This document shows, in pieces, positions 1 through 7,791 of a DNA stretch of 59,006 nucleotides. Numbering within the stretch: the stretch's first letter is position 1; every line of letters begins with the position of its first letter. This stretch comes from Actinomadura sp. 7K507 (GTDB lineage: Bacteria; Actinomycetota; Actinomycetes; Streptosporangiales; Streptosporangiaceae). Location of the stretch: positions 1-59,006 of the forward strand of contig NZ_SMKK01000020.1 of NCBI RefSeq assembly GCF_004348425.1, read 5' to 3'. The notes beneath the pieces were generated by a model. It had not been told where the DNA came from. It ran no database searches and worked only from the letters and a program-made list of their open reading frames with translations. The position numbers were made by a program, and so were the translations under genes.

Positions 1-720
1 GGTGTAGACCAGGCCCGGTTCGAGGAGGTCGAAGCAGCCGGCGATGCCGAGCAGGTCCGCGCGGCTCCGGCCCCAGAAGTGGCCGCTGGTCGGCTTGAAC
101 ACGTTGCCGACGTCGCCGCCCGAATCCGGTTCCGGGTCCTGGGTGATGTGCGTGAACACCAGGTGGCTTCCCGGCGGCAGCGCGTCGTGCAGGCGGCGGA
201 CCGCGGCGGCCGCCTCGGCGTCGTCGTCGATGAAGTGCAGCACCCGGTCCAGCACGCACGCCACCGGCCGCTCGAAGTCGATGTGGGCGCGGACGTCCGG
301 GTAGGTGGTCACGGCGTCGGGACGCCGCGGGTCGCACCGGACGGCGGCCGTGTGCGGCGTGCCGGCGAGCAGCGCTCGCGCGTGCGCGAGGACGACGGGG
401 TCGCCGTCGGCGAACACGACCGTCGCGTCCGGCGCGACCTCGGCGGCCACCTCGTGGACGTTCCCGCGCGCGGGAAGCTTGCTGCCGATGTCGATGAACT
501 GGCGGACGCCCTCGCGGGCGAGGAAGCGCACCGCGCGGCCGATGAAGGCGTGGTTCTCGCGCGCCGCCATCCGCGCCTCCGGAATGACCTCGATCAGCTG
601 TTCGGCGACTTCGCGGTCGGCGGCGTAGTTGTCCTTGCCGCCGAGCAGATAGTCGTAGATCCGAGCCGTGTTGGGCGTCGTCAGATCGACGTCGGCGGGC
701 GACCACCCCTCATCAGCCAT
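1..720 (-). CDS. SAM-dependent methyltransferase, DUF574/Methyltransf_19 family (3' end cut by window)
   Basis: The 240 visible codons start at an ATG preceded by a GGGGAGGAG ribosome site. Residues 17-36 carry the family hallmark NTARIYDYLLGGKDNYAADR, and the glycine-rich SAM motif FIDIGS follows at about residue 75. The family is a large actinobacterial set of putative SAM methyltransferases whose substrates are mostly unknown; no target can be inferred here. Family members are usually about 265-280 residues, so roughly the last 30 residues lie outside the window. A GntR gene lies 65 bases upstream on the same strand and might be co-transcribed. Family assignment is strong, function is not. 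Confidence 0.9.
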   Translation of the reverse strand, partial: MADEGWSPADVDLTTPNTARIYDYLLGGKDNYAADREVAEQLIEVIPEARMAARENHAFIGRAVRFLAREGVRQFIDIGSKLPARGNVHEVAAEVAPDATVVFADGDPVVLAHARALLAGTPHTAAVRCDPRRPDAVTTYPDVRAHIDFERPVACVLDRVLHFIDDDAEAAAAVRRLHDALPPGSHLVFTHITQDPEPDSGGDVGNVFKPTSGHFWGRSRADLLGIAGCFDLLEPGLVYT

Positions 721-785
721 TGCGGCATCACTCCTCCCCGGATGGGGATCCTCTCATGAGCCGCGAACCGCTCGCATCGGGCGGA

Positions 786-1196
786 TCACCGGTGCGCCGC
801 GGCGGGCCGCGGGCCGGGCGGGGCGTCGGCGGCGGCGTTCTTGTGGGCGCGGGCGGCCCGCTCGATCTCGCCCGGGTCGGCGTTCCGGGCGACGAGGTCG
901 AGGATCCGCGCGTGTTCGGCCACCGAGTGGCGGGCCCGTCCGGGGGCGTAGCCGAAGTGGGGGCGGCGCATGTGGTCCAGGCGCGTGCGCACCAGTTCCA
1001 CGAGCCCGTCCGACTGCAGGCGGCGCAGCGCCTCGCGCAGCGGGATCGTGCTGACCCCGGTCTCCTGGGCGAGCTGGTTGATGACCAGCCGGTACCCGGG
1101 CACGTACGTGCCCTCCAGGATGCGCGACCGCAGCAGCCCGTAGCAGAACTCGACCTTGCTCTCCCTGGTCCGGTCCTGCTTCCTCACGGAACTCAC
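786..1196 (-). CDS. GntR-family regulator with most of the FCD ligand domain missing
   Basis: The 136-residue protein starts at GTG 1196 after a GAGGAG site. Residues 10-70 form a normal FadR-type GntR winged helix (VINQLAQETGVSTIPLREAL). Directly after it, at about residue 73, the sequence resumes with what looks like the last helices of an FCD domain (RARHSVAEHARILD). FCD regulators are usually about 220 residues, so some 80-90 residues of the metal/ligand core appear to be absent, in frame. It may be a ligand-blind DNA-binding remnant or a decaying gene. The DNA-binding half is intact. I am sure of the HTH and fairly sure of the deletion. Confidence 0.75.
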   Translation of the reverse strand: MSSVRKQDRTRESKVEFCYGLLRSRILEGTYVPGYRLVINQLAQETGVSTIPLREALRRLQSDGLVELVRTRLDHMRRPHFGYAPGRARHSVAEHARILDLVARNADPGEIERAARAHKNAAADAPPGPRPAAAHR

Positions 1197-1239
1197 CCGG
1201 TTCTCCTCACCCTCACCCCCGTGCGTCCCCGATCGCGTC

Positions 1240-1280
1240 TCCCGTGCCGGCCCTCATTCTCGCCGACCTCGGGCACGGGA
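1240..1280 (-). terminator. Possible terminator hairpin downstream of dinB
   Basis: Inverted arms TCCCGTGCC (1240-1248) and GGCACGGGA (1272-1280) pair perfectly over 9 bp with a 23-base loop. It lies just beyond the dinB stop and before the GntR start. There is no U tract, so a factor-independent terminator is only a suggestion. Confidence 0.35.
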
Positions 1281-1317
1281 CGAACCCGCGCGTGCCCCGG
1301 CCGCACGCGCGGCGAAC

Positions 1318-2499
1318 TCAGTCGGGCAGCATGGGGACGGACATCCCCTGGTCGCGGCCCAGGAGCACCGCGCGGGTGATCGCCGACGACCCGAACCGGC
1401 CGCGGACGCCGTCGACGGCCGCGTCGACCTCCATGTCCTGGTCGAACGGGAGCGCGAGCTGGACGGCCCGGTCGTCGTGCAGGTTGCCGAGCGAGACGCC
1501 GATGAGCGTGATGCCGCGGTTCTCGATCATCGGTGTGGCGGCCGCGAGCAGACTCCGCGCCGCGGCCAGGATCCGCGGAGTCTCGCCGGTGGCCTGCGGC
1601 AGCGTGTGCGAGCGCGTGGCCCGTGCGAAGTCGCCGAACCGGAGGCGGAGCGTGACCGTCCGGCACACCCGCCGGGCCGCCCGCAGCCTGCCGCCGAGAC
1701 GGTCGACCAGCCCGATGAGCATGGCGTCCAGTTCTTCGGGCGACCGCCCGCGGCGCCCCAGCGCCCGCTGCGCGCCCATCGAGCGCCGCCGGACTCCGGT
1801 GCGCACCGGGCGCGGGTCGCGGTTGCGCGCCAGGGCTTGCAGGTGGCGGCCGGCGCCGGGGCCGAGCAGCGACACCAGCGCGGCCTCCGGCATGTCCGCC
1901 ACGTCCCCGACCGTCGTGACGCCGTACCCGGCGAGCTTGGCGGCGGTGGCGCGGCCGACCCCCCACAGCCGCCGCACCGGGAGCGGACGCAGGAACTCCA
2001 GCTCACCGTCCGGCGGCACCACCAGGAGGCCGTCGGGCTTGGCGACCCCGCTGGCGACCTTGGCGAGGAACTTGGTGCGCGCCACCCCGACCGTGATCGG
2101 CAGGCCGACCTCCTCGGCGATGTCCCGCCGCAGCCCCGCGGCGACGTCCGCGGGCGGGCGGCGCAGGCCGTCGGCGTCGAGGAACGCCTCGTCGATCGAC
2201 AGCCCCTCCACCAGCGGCGTCGTTGCCCGGAAGACGGCGAACACCGCCCTGCTCGCCTCGGTGTAGGCGCTCATGCGGGGCCGGACCACGATCGCCCGCG
2301 GGCACAGCCGCCGCGCCTGCCCGCCGCTCATCGCGGTCCGGACGCCGCACGCCTTGGCCTCGTAGCTGGCCGCCAGCACCACGCCTCCGCCGACGATCAC
2401 CGGCCGTCCCCGCAGCCCGGGATCGTCCCGCTGCTCGACTGACGCGTAGAACGCGTCCAGATCGGCATGCAAGACCGTGGCACTTTCCGACACGAACAT
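1318..2499 (-). CDS. dinB: DNA polymerase IV (Y-family translesion polymerase)
   Basis: A 393-residue Y-family polymerase. The N-terminus has the catalytic motif LHADLDAFYASVEQ (residues 10-23) and, near residue 100, SIDEAFLD with the second acidic pair. A helix-hairpin-helix segment (LWGVGRATAAKL) and the little-finger domain follow. The enzyme copies damaged DNA and extends mismatched ends, at the cost of fidelity. I chose ATG 2499 because homologous sequence begins there; upstream codons read into the neighbouring gene region. The start codon lies inside a perfect LexA-type palindrome, so SOS control is likely. A GTG at 2493 is an alternative start. Confidence 0.93.
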   Translation of the reverse strand: MFVSESATVLHADLDAFYASVEQRDDPGLRGRPVIVGGGVVLAASYEAKACGVRTAMSGGQARRLCPRAIVVRPRMSAYTEASRAVFAVFRATTPLVEGLSIDEAFLDADGLRRPPADVAAGLRRDIAEEVGLPITVGVARTKFLAKVASGVAKPDGLLVVPPDGELEFLRPLPVRRLWGVGRATAAKLAGYGVTTVGDVADMPEAALVSLLGPGAGRHLQALARNRDPRPVRTGVRRRSMGAQRALGRRGRSPEELDAMLIGLVDRLGGRLRAARRVCRTVTLRLRFGDFARATRSHTLPQATGETPRILAAARSLLAAATPMIENRGITLIGVSLGNLHDDRAVQLALPFDQDMEVDAAVDGVRGRFGSSAITRAVLLGRDQGMSVPMLPD

Positions 2500-2506
2500 A
2501 TGTTCG
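2493..2506. promoter_or_regulatory. LexA/SOS box between dinB and the alpha/beta hydrolase
   Basis: The 14-base sequence CGAACATATGTTCG is a perfect palindrome and matches the Gram-positive/actinobacterial SOS consensus CGAAC-N4-GTTCG. It overlaps the dinB start codon and lies 31 bases upstream of the divergent hydrolase start, so LexA could repress both. The match is seen directly; binding is inferred. Confidence 0.85.
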
Positions 2507-2536
2507 CATAGTCGGCGCGGTATGTACCCTCCTGGG

Positions 2537-3400
2537 ATGGACGAGAGCCGGTACGCGAAGTCCGGGGACGGCAGCGTCATCGGGTTCCGGGTCTTCGGGG
2601 AGGGGCCGCCCATGGTCCTCGTCCACGGTGCCGCGGTCGACGGCCGCTGCTGGACGCCGGTGGTGCCGGGGCTCGCCGAGCGATTCACCGTGCATGTGAT
2701 GGACCGCCGGGGCCGGGGGCTCAGCATGCGGGAGGGCGGGCCGCACGGGCTCGGGCGCGAGGGCGAGGACGTCGCGGCCGTCGTGGAGGCGGCGGGACGG
2801 GACGTCTTCCTCGTCGGCCACTCCTACGGGGCGCTGTGCGCGCTCAACGCGGTGCCGCACACCGGCGCGATCGGACGGATCGTCCTCTACGAACCGCCCG
2901 TCGCGTCGCCGTGGCGCGAGGTCGCGCCGCCGGAGGTGATGGAGCGGCTCCGCGCCGCGGCGGACGGGCAGCACTACGAGCGGCTGCTCGAAATCTTCCT
3001 GGGCGGGGTGATCCGGCTGTCCCCGAGGCAGGTGGAGGCGCTGCGGGGCGCCCGGCGGTTCTGGCGGACGTCCCTGGAGAACGCGCCTCCGCTCCTGCGG
3101 GAGACGGAGAGCGTGGGACGGATCGAGGACTGCGCGCGGTTCGCCGGCGCCGGCGTGCCCGTCCGGATGCTCGTCGGGGAGCGGAGCCCCGGGCACCAGC
3201 GGCCGACGGCCGAGGCGATCGCCGCGCTGATCCCGGGCGCGGACGTCGCCGTCCTCCCCGGCCAGGGGCATATGGCGATGCTGGAGGATCCGGGGCTGCT
3301 CACCGAGGCCCTCTGCGGGTTCGCCGCCCAGGTGGGGCCTGGGGCGGGCGCACCCGCCCCAGACCACCCGGCCGTCAGCCCTTGGTCGCGCCCGCGGTGA
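2537..3400 (+). CDS. Alpha/beta-fold hydrolase
   Basis: A 287-residue single-domain hydrolase. The oxyanion HG is at 30-31 (VLVHGAAVDG), the nucleophile elbow GHSYG has Ser96, and the catalytic His lies in GQGHMAM near residue 254. No signal peptide is present, so it should be cytoplasmic. The substrate cannot be read from sequence; esterase, lactonase and dehalogenase-like activities all use this fold. It is divergent from dinB and shares the SOS-box region. ATG 2537 is where alignment with the family begins. The last 26 bases overlap the end of the convergent permease gene. Confidence 0.85.
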   Translation: MDESRYAKSGDGSVIGFRVFGEGPPMVLVHGAAVDGRCWTPVVPGLAERFTVHVMDRRGRGLSMREGGPHGLGREGEDVAAVVEAAGRDVFLVGHSYGALCALNAVPHTGAIGRIVLYEPPVASPWREVAPPEVMERLRAAADGQHYERLLEIFLGGVIRLSPRQVEALRGARRFWRTSLENAPPLLRETESVGRIEDCARFAGAGVPVRMLVGERSPGHQRPTAEAIAALIPGADVAVLPGQGHMAMLEDPGLLTEALCGFAAQVGPGAGAPAPDHPAVSPWSRPR

Positions 3401-4205
3401 GGCCTCCGATCAGCTGGCGTTCGGCTACGGCGTAGAAGGCGATGGCGGGGATCATCGCCAGCACGATGTAGGCCATGACGAGGGCGTAGTCCGTCGAGTA
3501 CTGCCCCTGGAACTGCTGGATGCCGACGGGGATCGTGTGCCATTTCTCGTCGGCCAGCACCAGCAGCGGCAGGAAGAAGTTGTTCCAGCTCGTCACGATG
3601 GCCAGGACCGAGACGGTGCCGATGGCCGGTCGCGCCATCGGCAGCAGGATGCGCCAGAAGAAGCCGAACCGGGTGCAGCCGTCCATGATGGCGGCCTCCT
3701 CCAGCTCCGCGGGGATCGTCCGGAAGAAGGAGCGGAGGATGATGATCGTGATCGGCAGCGCGAACGCGGCCTGCGGCAGGATCACGCCGAGCGGGTTGTC
3801 CAGCAGCCCGAACGACCGGAGCAGGACGAACAGCGGCAGCACCGCCACCGCCGGCGGGAACATCAGGCCCGCCGCGAACGCCGTGAAGAAGATCTCGCGC
3901 CCGCGGAAGGCGTAGCGGGCGAACGCGAACGCCGCCATCGCCGACACCGCGACCGTGATCAGCGTGGTGGCGACCGCGATCAGCACGCTGTTGAAGATCT
4001 GCCGCCAGAAGGCGCCCGACGACAGGATGCCGGTGTAGTTGGAGAACTTCCAGGGATCCGGCAGCCCGAGCGGGTTGGAGGTCAGGGCGCCGGTGGTCTT
4101 GAGGCCGGCCATCGCCGCGTACAGCAGCGGGACGACGATGAACGAGCCGAGCACCCACACCAGCGTGTGCCGCGACAGGCTCCGCGCGACCGCCGGGCGG
4201 CTCAT
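3375..4205 (-). CDS. Carbohydrate ABC transporter permease (MalG type)
   Basis: The 276-residue inner-membrane protein has about six hydrophobic segments and the binding-protein-dependent transport motif EAAIMDGCTRFGFFWRILLP, the loop that docks on the ATPase. It pairs with the permease encoded just upstream, whose stop overlaps this ATG by four bases (ATGA). Together they form the channel of a CUT1-type sugar importer. Context (GH3, GH43, xylA, xylB) points to xylo-oligosaccharides. No ATP-binding subunit is encoded nearby; actinomycete CUT1 importers commonly borrow a shared MsiK-type ATPase. Confidence 0.92.
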   Translation of the reverse strand: MSRPAVARSLSRHTLVWVLGSFIVVPLLYAAMAGLKTTGALTSNPLGLPDPWKFSNYTGILSSGAFWRQIFNSVLIAVATTLITVAVSAMAAFAFARYAFRGREIFFTAFAAGLMFPPAVAVLPLFVLLRSFGLLDNPLGVILPQAAFALPITIIILRSFFRTIPAELEEAAIMDGCTRFGFFWRILLPMARPAIGTVSVLAIVTSWNNFFLPLLVLADEKWHTIPVGIQQFQGQYSTDYALVMAYIVLAMIPAIAFYAVAERQLIGGLTAGATKG

Positions 4206-5194
4206 CGGCGGCCTCCCGCGGAGGTGACCGCGCCCTGCAGGTCGCGGCGCAGCGCGAAGCGCTGGTACAGCAGGGAGAAGACCATGCTGATGAGGAACAT
4301 GGCCACGCTGATCGCGCTCGCGTAGCCCATCTGGTACCGCTTGAAGCCGAACTCGTACATGGTGACGGCCATCGTCTCCGTTGCATGCGTCGGCCCGCCC
4401 GTCGTGGTGACCCACACGAGGTCGAAGAGCTGGATCGAGCCGATGACGGACAGGAACACGCTGATCCGCAGGGTCGGTGCCAGCAGCGGCAGCGTCACGC
4501 TGCGGAACCGCCGCCACGGACCCGCGCCGTCGATGGACGCGGCCTCCAGGATCTCGTTCGGGATGCCCTGCAGCCCGGCGAGGTAGATCATCATGTGGAA
4601 GCCGAAGTACTTCCACGTCATGACGGCGATCAGGGTGGGCAGCGCGGTGTCGGGGTCGGAGAACCACTTGCCGGCCAGCCCGCCGAGCAGCGGCAGGTCC
4701 TCGACGAGGGTGTCGGCGAGCCCGCTCTCCGGCAGGAAGATGATGCCGAACAGGACGCCGGCGATCACCTCGGACAGGATGTAGGGCGCGAAGAAGATCG
4801 CCCGGTAGACCGCCCGGCCGCGCATCTTCTGGTTGAGCAGGACGGCGGTGCCGAGGGCGAGCGGCAGCTGGACGGCCAGCGACAGGACGACCAGCAGGAG
4901 TCCGCGCCACAGGTCGCCGCGGAAGACGTCGTCGCCGGCCAGGTTCCGGTAGTTGTCGAGGCCGACGAAGTCGTTGGGGAAGCCGAACCCGCCCCACTTG
5001 AAGAAGCTGGTGAAGAAGGCGACGAGGATCGGGATCAGGACGAAGCAGGAGAACAGCAGCAGCGCCGGCGTGAGGAACCAGACGCTCGCCAGCCAGCCGC
5101 GCAGCCGTTTCCCCGCCGACACCTCGGGGCCCCGCTTGCGCGGGGCCCGTTCGGCGTGCCGCGGCCGGTCCTCGGTCGTGGCGGACAGGGTCAT
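4202..5194 (-). CDS. Carbohydrate ABC transporter permease (MalF type)
   Basis: A 330-residue permease with a charged cytoplasmic N-terminal tail of about 30 residues and six predicted membrane helices starting at about 37. The docking loop EAASIDGAGPWRRF lies near residue 220. It is the second channel subunit of the sugar importer. Its ATG overlaps the stop of the binding-protein gene (ATGA) and its stop overlaps the next permease start, so the three genes are translationally coupled in the order binding protein, MalF-type, MalG-type. Confidence 0.92.
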   Translation of the reverse strand: MTLSATTEDRPRHAERAPRKRGPEVSAGKRLRGWLASVWFLTPALLLFSCFVLIPILVAFFTSFFKWGGFGFPNDFVGLDNYRNLAGDDVFRGDLWRGLLLVVLSLAVQLPLALGTAVLLNQKMRGRAVYRAIFFAPYILSEVIAGVLFGIIFLPESGLADTLVEDLPLLGGLAGKWFSDPDTALPTLIAVMTWKYFGFHMMIYLAGLQGIPNEILEAASIDGAGPWRRFRSVTLPLLAPTLRISVFLSVIGSIQLFDLVWVTTTGGPTHATETMAVTMYEFGFKRYQMGYASAISVAMFLISMVFSLLYQRFALRRDLQGAVTSAGGRR

Positions 5195-6489
5195 TGGCTC
5201 TTGGCCACCTTGGTGACCGACTGCGCGACCTCCTGCGCCGACTTCTTGCCCGCGATGAGCGAGGCGACGCTGTCATTGACCTCCTGCCCGACGGCGGGCG
5301 GGAACGCCTGGTCCAGGTAGAGCTGGAACCCGCTGGAGCCGTTGAGCGCGGAGGCGACCATCTTGCGGTTCTCGTCCTCCAGCGCGCTCTCGGCGCCCTT
5401 GACGACCGGCATGAACGCGCCCGAGGTCACGAATTCGCGCTCGTTCTGCTCGTTCATGAGGAACGTCAGGAAGTCCACGGCCTCCGGCGGCGCGTCCTTG
5501 CTGACCGCGTGTCCGTTGCCGCCGCCGAACACGTCGGTCACGGCGCCCGGGCCGCCCTCGACGGTCGGGAAGGGGAACCAGCCCAGGTCGTCGCCCAGGT
5601 CGTTGCCGGAGGCGTCCTTCTGGACGGAGGGCGCCCACTGGCCCATCAGCGACATGCCGGCCTTGCCCGCGCCCATGGTCGCGGCCTGCCCGCCGGGCGT
5701 GTCGAAGCCGGCGTTCTGGAAGCCCTTCTGGAAGGGCTGGAGGTCGGCGAGTTCCTTCAGCCTCTCACCGGCCTGGACGAACGGGGCGCCGCCGAAGTCG
5801 TTGCTCTGCGCCGCCTGCTCCATCGCGGCCATGCCGGCGATGCGCATCGACAGGTAGGCCCAGTAGTAGTGGCCGGGCCACTTGTCCTTGCCGCCGAGCG
5901 CGATGGGCGTGACGCCGGCGTCCTTGAGCTTGCGGACGGCGTCCAGGAACTCGGTCCAGGTCTTCGGAGGACCGCTGATCCCGGCCTTCTCGAAGTGCTT
6001 CTTGTTGTACCAGAAGCCGACCATGCCCATGTCGTACGGCACGGCGTAGGTCTTGCCGTCGAACTGGTACGCCTTCTTCGAGACGTCGGTCATGGTGCCG
6101 AGCACCTTGGACCCGTCGGAGGTGATGTCCTTGACCAGGCCGGCGTCGACCTGCTGCTTGAGCACTCCGCCGCCCCAGGTCACGTAGATGTCGGGCAGGT
6201 CGCCGGAGGCGACGAGCGCCGTCATCTTCGACTTGTAGGCGTCGTTCTCCAGGCTGGTCGCCTTGATGTCGACGTTCGGGTTCTGCGCCTCGTACGCCTT
6301 GGCGATCTTCGGGAAGAGGCTCTGCGACGGCTCGGTGGTCGCGATGTTCATCCATTCGATCGTGACCTTGCCGTCCGATCCGGAGTCGTCCCCGCCGCAG
6401 GCGGCGAGCATGGGCGCGGCCGTGACCAGCACGGCTCCCGCTGAGACTGCGGTGAGGAAGGAACGGCGCGGTAGGTGAGGGATGCCCAT
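5191..6489 (-). CDS. Extracellular sugar-binding lipoprotein of the ABC importer
   Basis: The 432-residue protein begins with a twin-arginine-like leader (RRSFLTAVSAG) and a lipobox ending LAAC at about residue 31, so it is probably exported by Tat and lipid-anchored outside the membrane. The mature part is a type-1 solute-binding protein (SBP_bac_1) resembling binding proteins for plant oligosaccharides. It captures the sugar for the two downstream permeases. The neighbouring beta-xylosidase-type GH43, GH3 and xylose genes suggest xylobiose or longer xylo-oligosaccharides as ligand; this is inference from context. Confidence 0.92.
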   Translation of the reverse strand: MGIPHLPRRSFLTAVSAGAVLVTAAPMLAACGGDDSGSDGKVTIEWMNIATTEPSQSLFPKIAKAYEAQNPNVDIKATSLENDAYKSKMTALVASGDLPDIYVTWGGGVLKQQVDAGLVKDITSDGSKVLGTMTDVSKKAYQFDGKTYAVPYDMGMVGFWYNKKHFEKAGISGPPKTWTEFLDAVRKLKDAGVTPIALGGKDKWPGHYYWAYLSMRIAGMAAMEQAAQSNDFGGAPFVQAGERLKELADLQPFQKGFQNAGFDTPGGQAATMGAGKAGMSLMGQWAPSVQKDASGNDLGDDLGWFPFPTVEGGPGAVTDVFGGGNGHAVSKDAPPEAVDFLTFLMNEQNEREFVTSGAFMPVVKGAESALEDENRKMVASALNGSSGFQLYLDQAFPPAVGQEVNDSVASLIAGKKSAQEVAQSVTKVAKSQ

Positions 6490-6553
6490 GGTGGTCTCCT
6501 GGATCCGGGGGTGGGCGAGGGCCTGGGACGGTGAAACGAGGGGTCGGTCTCGC

Positions 6554-6567
6554 TCGAAATGTTTCGA
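6554..6567. promoter_or_regulatory. LacI-type operator downstream of the importer promoter
   Basis: TCGAAATGTTTCGA is an inverted repeat of TCGAAA around a 2-base centre, the usual look of LacI-family operators. It sits about 20 bases after the expected transcription start of the importer operon, where a bound repressor would block elongation. The most likely protein is the LacI regulator encoded at 6739. Confidence 0.6.
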
Positions 6568-6594
6568 AAGTCTTCGGGGCTCCGTTGCCGAGGA

Positions 6595-6623
6595 ACTCTA
6601 AGAACACGGCCCCGTACGGTCAA
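6595..6623 (-). promoter_or_regulatory. Sigma-70-type promoter of the sugar importer operon
   Basis: On the minus strand TTGACC (6623-6618) and TAGAGT (6600-6595) are separated by exactly 17 bases, a good match to the actinobacterial housekeeping consensus. Transcription would start near 6588 and read the binding protein and permease genes, passing the operator at 6554-6567. Confidence 0.65.
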
Positions 6624-6689
6624 GACCTGAGCGTCGGTTGACCGCAATTGGGTGCGCAAGAGTTATCGATACGGGGGCTAGGAGTCCGC

Positions 6690-6720
6690 GAAACATTGCG
6701 ATACTGTTCGCAATCGTTTC
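6690..6720. promoter_or_regulatory. Extended palindrome upstream of lacI (probable autoregulatory operator)
   Basis: ATTGCGA (6695-6701) and TCGCAAT (6708-6714) form a perfect 7-bp inverted repeat around 6 bases, flanked by GAAAC (6690-6694) and GTTTC (6716-6720). It ends 18 bases before the GTG of the LacI gene, so it could be the operator for autoregulation. Its core differs from the importer-side operator, so the two may differ in affinity or in binding protein. Confidence 0.55.
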
Positions 6721-6738
6721 CTCGGGGAGGAGAGAAGC

Positions 6739-7791
6739 GTGCCCGTGCGCACCACCGACGAGATGCCGGATCCGCCGTCCAGGCCGACGCTGGCGCTCAT
6801 CGCGTCCGAGGCGGGGGTCTCCCCCGCCACGGTGTCCAAGGTCCTCAACGGCCGGACCGACGTCTCCGCCGCGACCCGCGAGCGGGTGGAGGCGCTGCTG
6901 CGCACCCACAACTACCCGGGCCCCGGCGGCGCGCGGCGCGCCCGCCGGTCCGGCCTGATCGACCTCGTCCTGGCCGGGCTGGACAGCCCGTGGGCGGTGG
7001 AGATCCTGCGCGGCGTGGAGGCCGAGTGCGCCGAGCACGGCACCGGCGTCGTCGTCTCGCTGGTCCGCGCGGACGACGCCCGCCCGCCGAGCTGGCAGAA
7101 CCTGCCCGCGCTGCACCACAGCGACGGGGTGATCCTGGTGACGTCCCGGATGACGCGCCGCCAGCGCGACCAGCTGGCGCGGGCCGGAGTGGGGCTCGTC
7201 CTGGTCGACCCGGTGAACCTGCCGGACAACGACATCGCCAGCGTCGGGGCCACCAACTGGGCCGGCGGGATGTCGGCCACCGAGCACCTGATCGAGCTCG
7301 GCCACCGCCGCATCGGGATGGTCGGCGGCCCCGCGGACATGCTGTGCACGCAGGCCCGGGTGGACGGCTACCGGACGGCCCTGGAGCGCGCCGGGGTCGA
7401 GACCGACAAGGACCTCGTCCGGTACGGCGACTTCCACCACCAGGGCGGCTTCGCCCGCACCCGCGAGCTGCTGGAGCTCCCCGATCCGCCGACGGCGATC
7501 TTCGCCGGCAGCGACGAGCAGGCGATGGGCGCCTACCAGGCGGCCCGGCTCGCCGGGCTGCGCATCCCCGAGGACCTCAGCGTCGTCGGCTTCGACGACC
7601 TGCCGACCTGCGAGTGGCTGTCGCCACCGCTGACGACCGTCCGGCAGCCGCTGGAGGAGATGGGCCGCATCGCGGCCCGCACCCTGCTCCAGCTGCTCGA
7701 CGGCCGCGCGCCCCTGACCCCCCGCGTGGAGCTGGCCACCGATCTGCGTGTCCGCGCCTCCACCGCACCACCACCATCGGAGGAGCGATGA
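6739..7791 (+). CDS. LacI-family transcriptional regulator of the xylan island
   Basis: A 350-residue repressor. The HTH and hinge occupy residues 17-70 ([20 protein letters not shown], then the V-x-NYPGP region), followed by a periplasmic-binding-like sugar-sensing domain ending with the typical [18 protein letters not shown] segment. Start GTG 6739 follows GGGGAGGAGAG. It is the first gene of an operon with the GH3 and GH43 enzymes (ATGA overlap to GH3) and is divergent from the sugar importer. It probably senses an incoming xylo-oligosaccharide or xylose derivative and releases the operators in the intergenic region. Confidence 0.92.
   Translation: MPVRTTDEMPDPPSRPTLALIASEAGVSPATVSKVLNGRTDVSAATRERVEALLRTHNYPGPGGARRARRSGLIDLVLAGLDSPWAVEILRGVEAECAEHGTGVVVSLVRADDARPPSWQNLPALHHSDGVILVTSRMTRRQRDQLARAGVGLVLVDPVNLPDNDIASVGATNWAGGMSATEHLIELGHRRIGMVGGPADMLCTQARVDGYRTALERAGVETDKDLVRYGDFHHQGGFARTRELLELPDPPTAIFAGSDEQAMGAYQAARLAGLRIPEDLSVVGFDDLPTCEWLSPPLTTVRQPLEEMGRIAARTLLQLLDGRAPLTPRVELATDLRVRASTAPPPSEER

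Noticed and set aside
6648..7787. Upstream in-frame extension of the GH3 gene through the lacI gene
   Set aside because: The extension is an out-of-frame reading of lacI; GH3 homology and the ATGA-coupled start begin at 7788.
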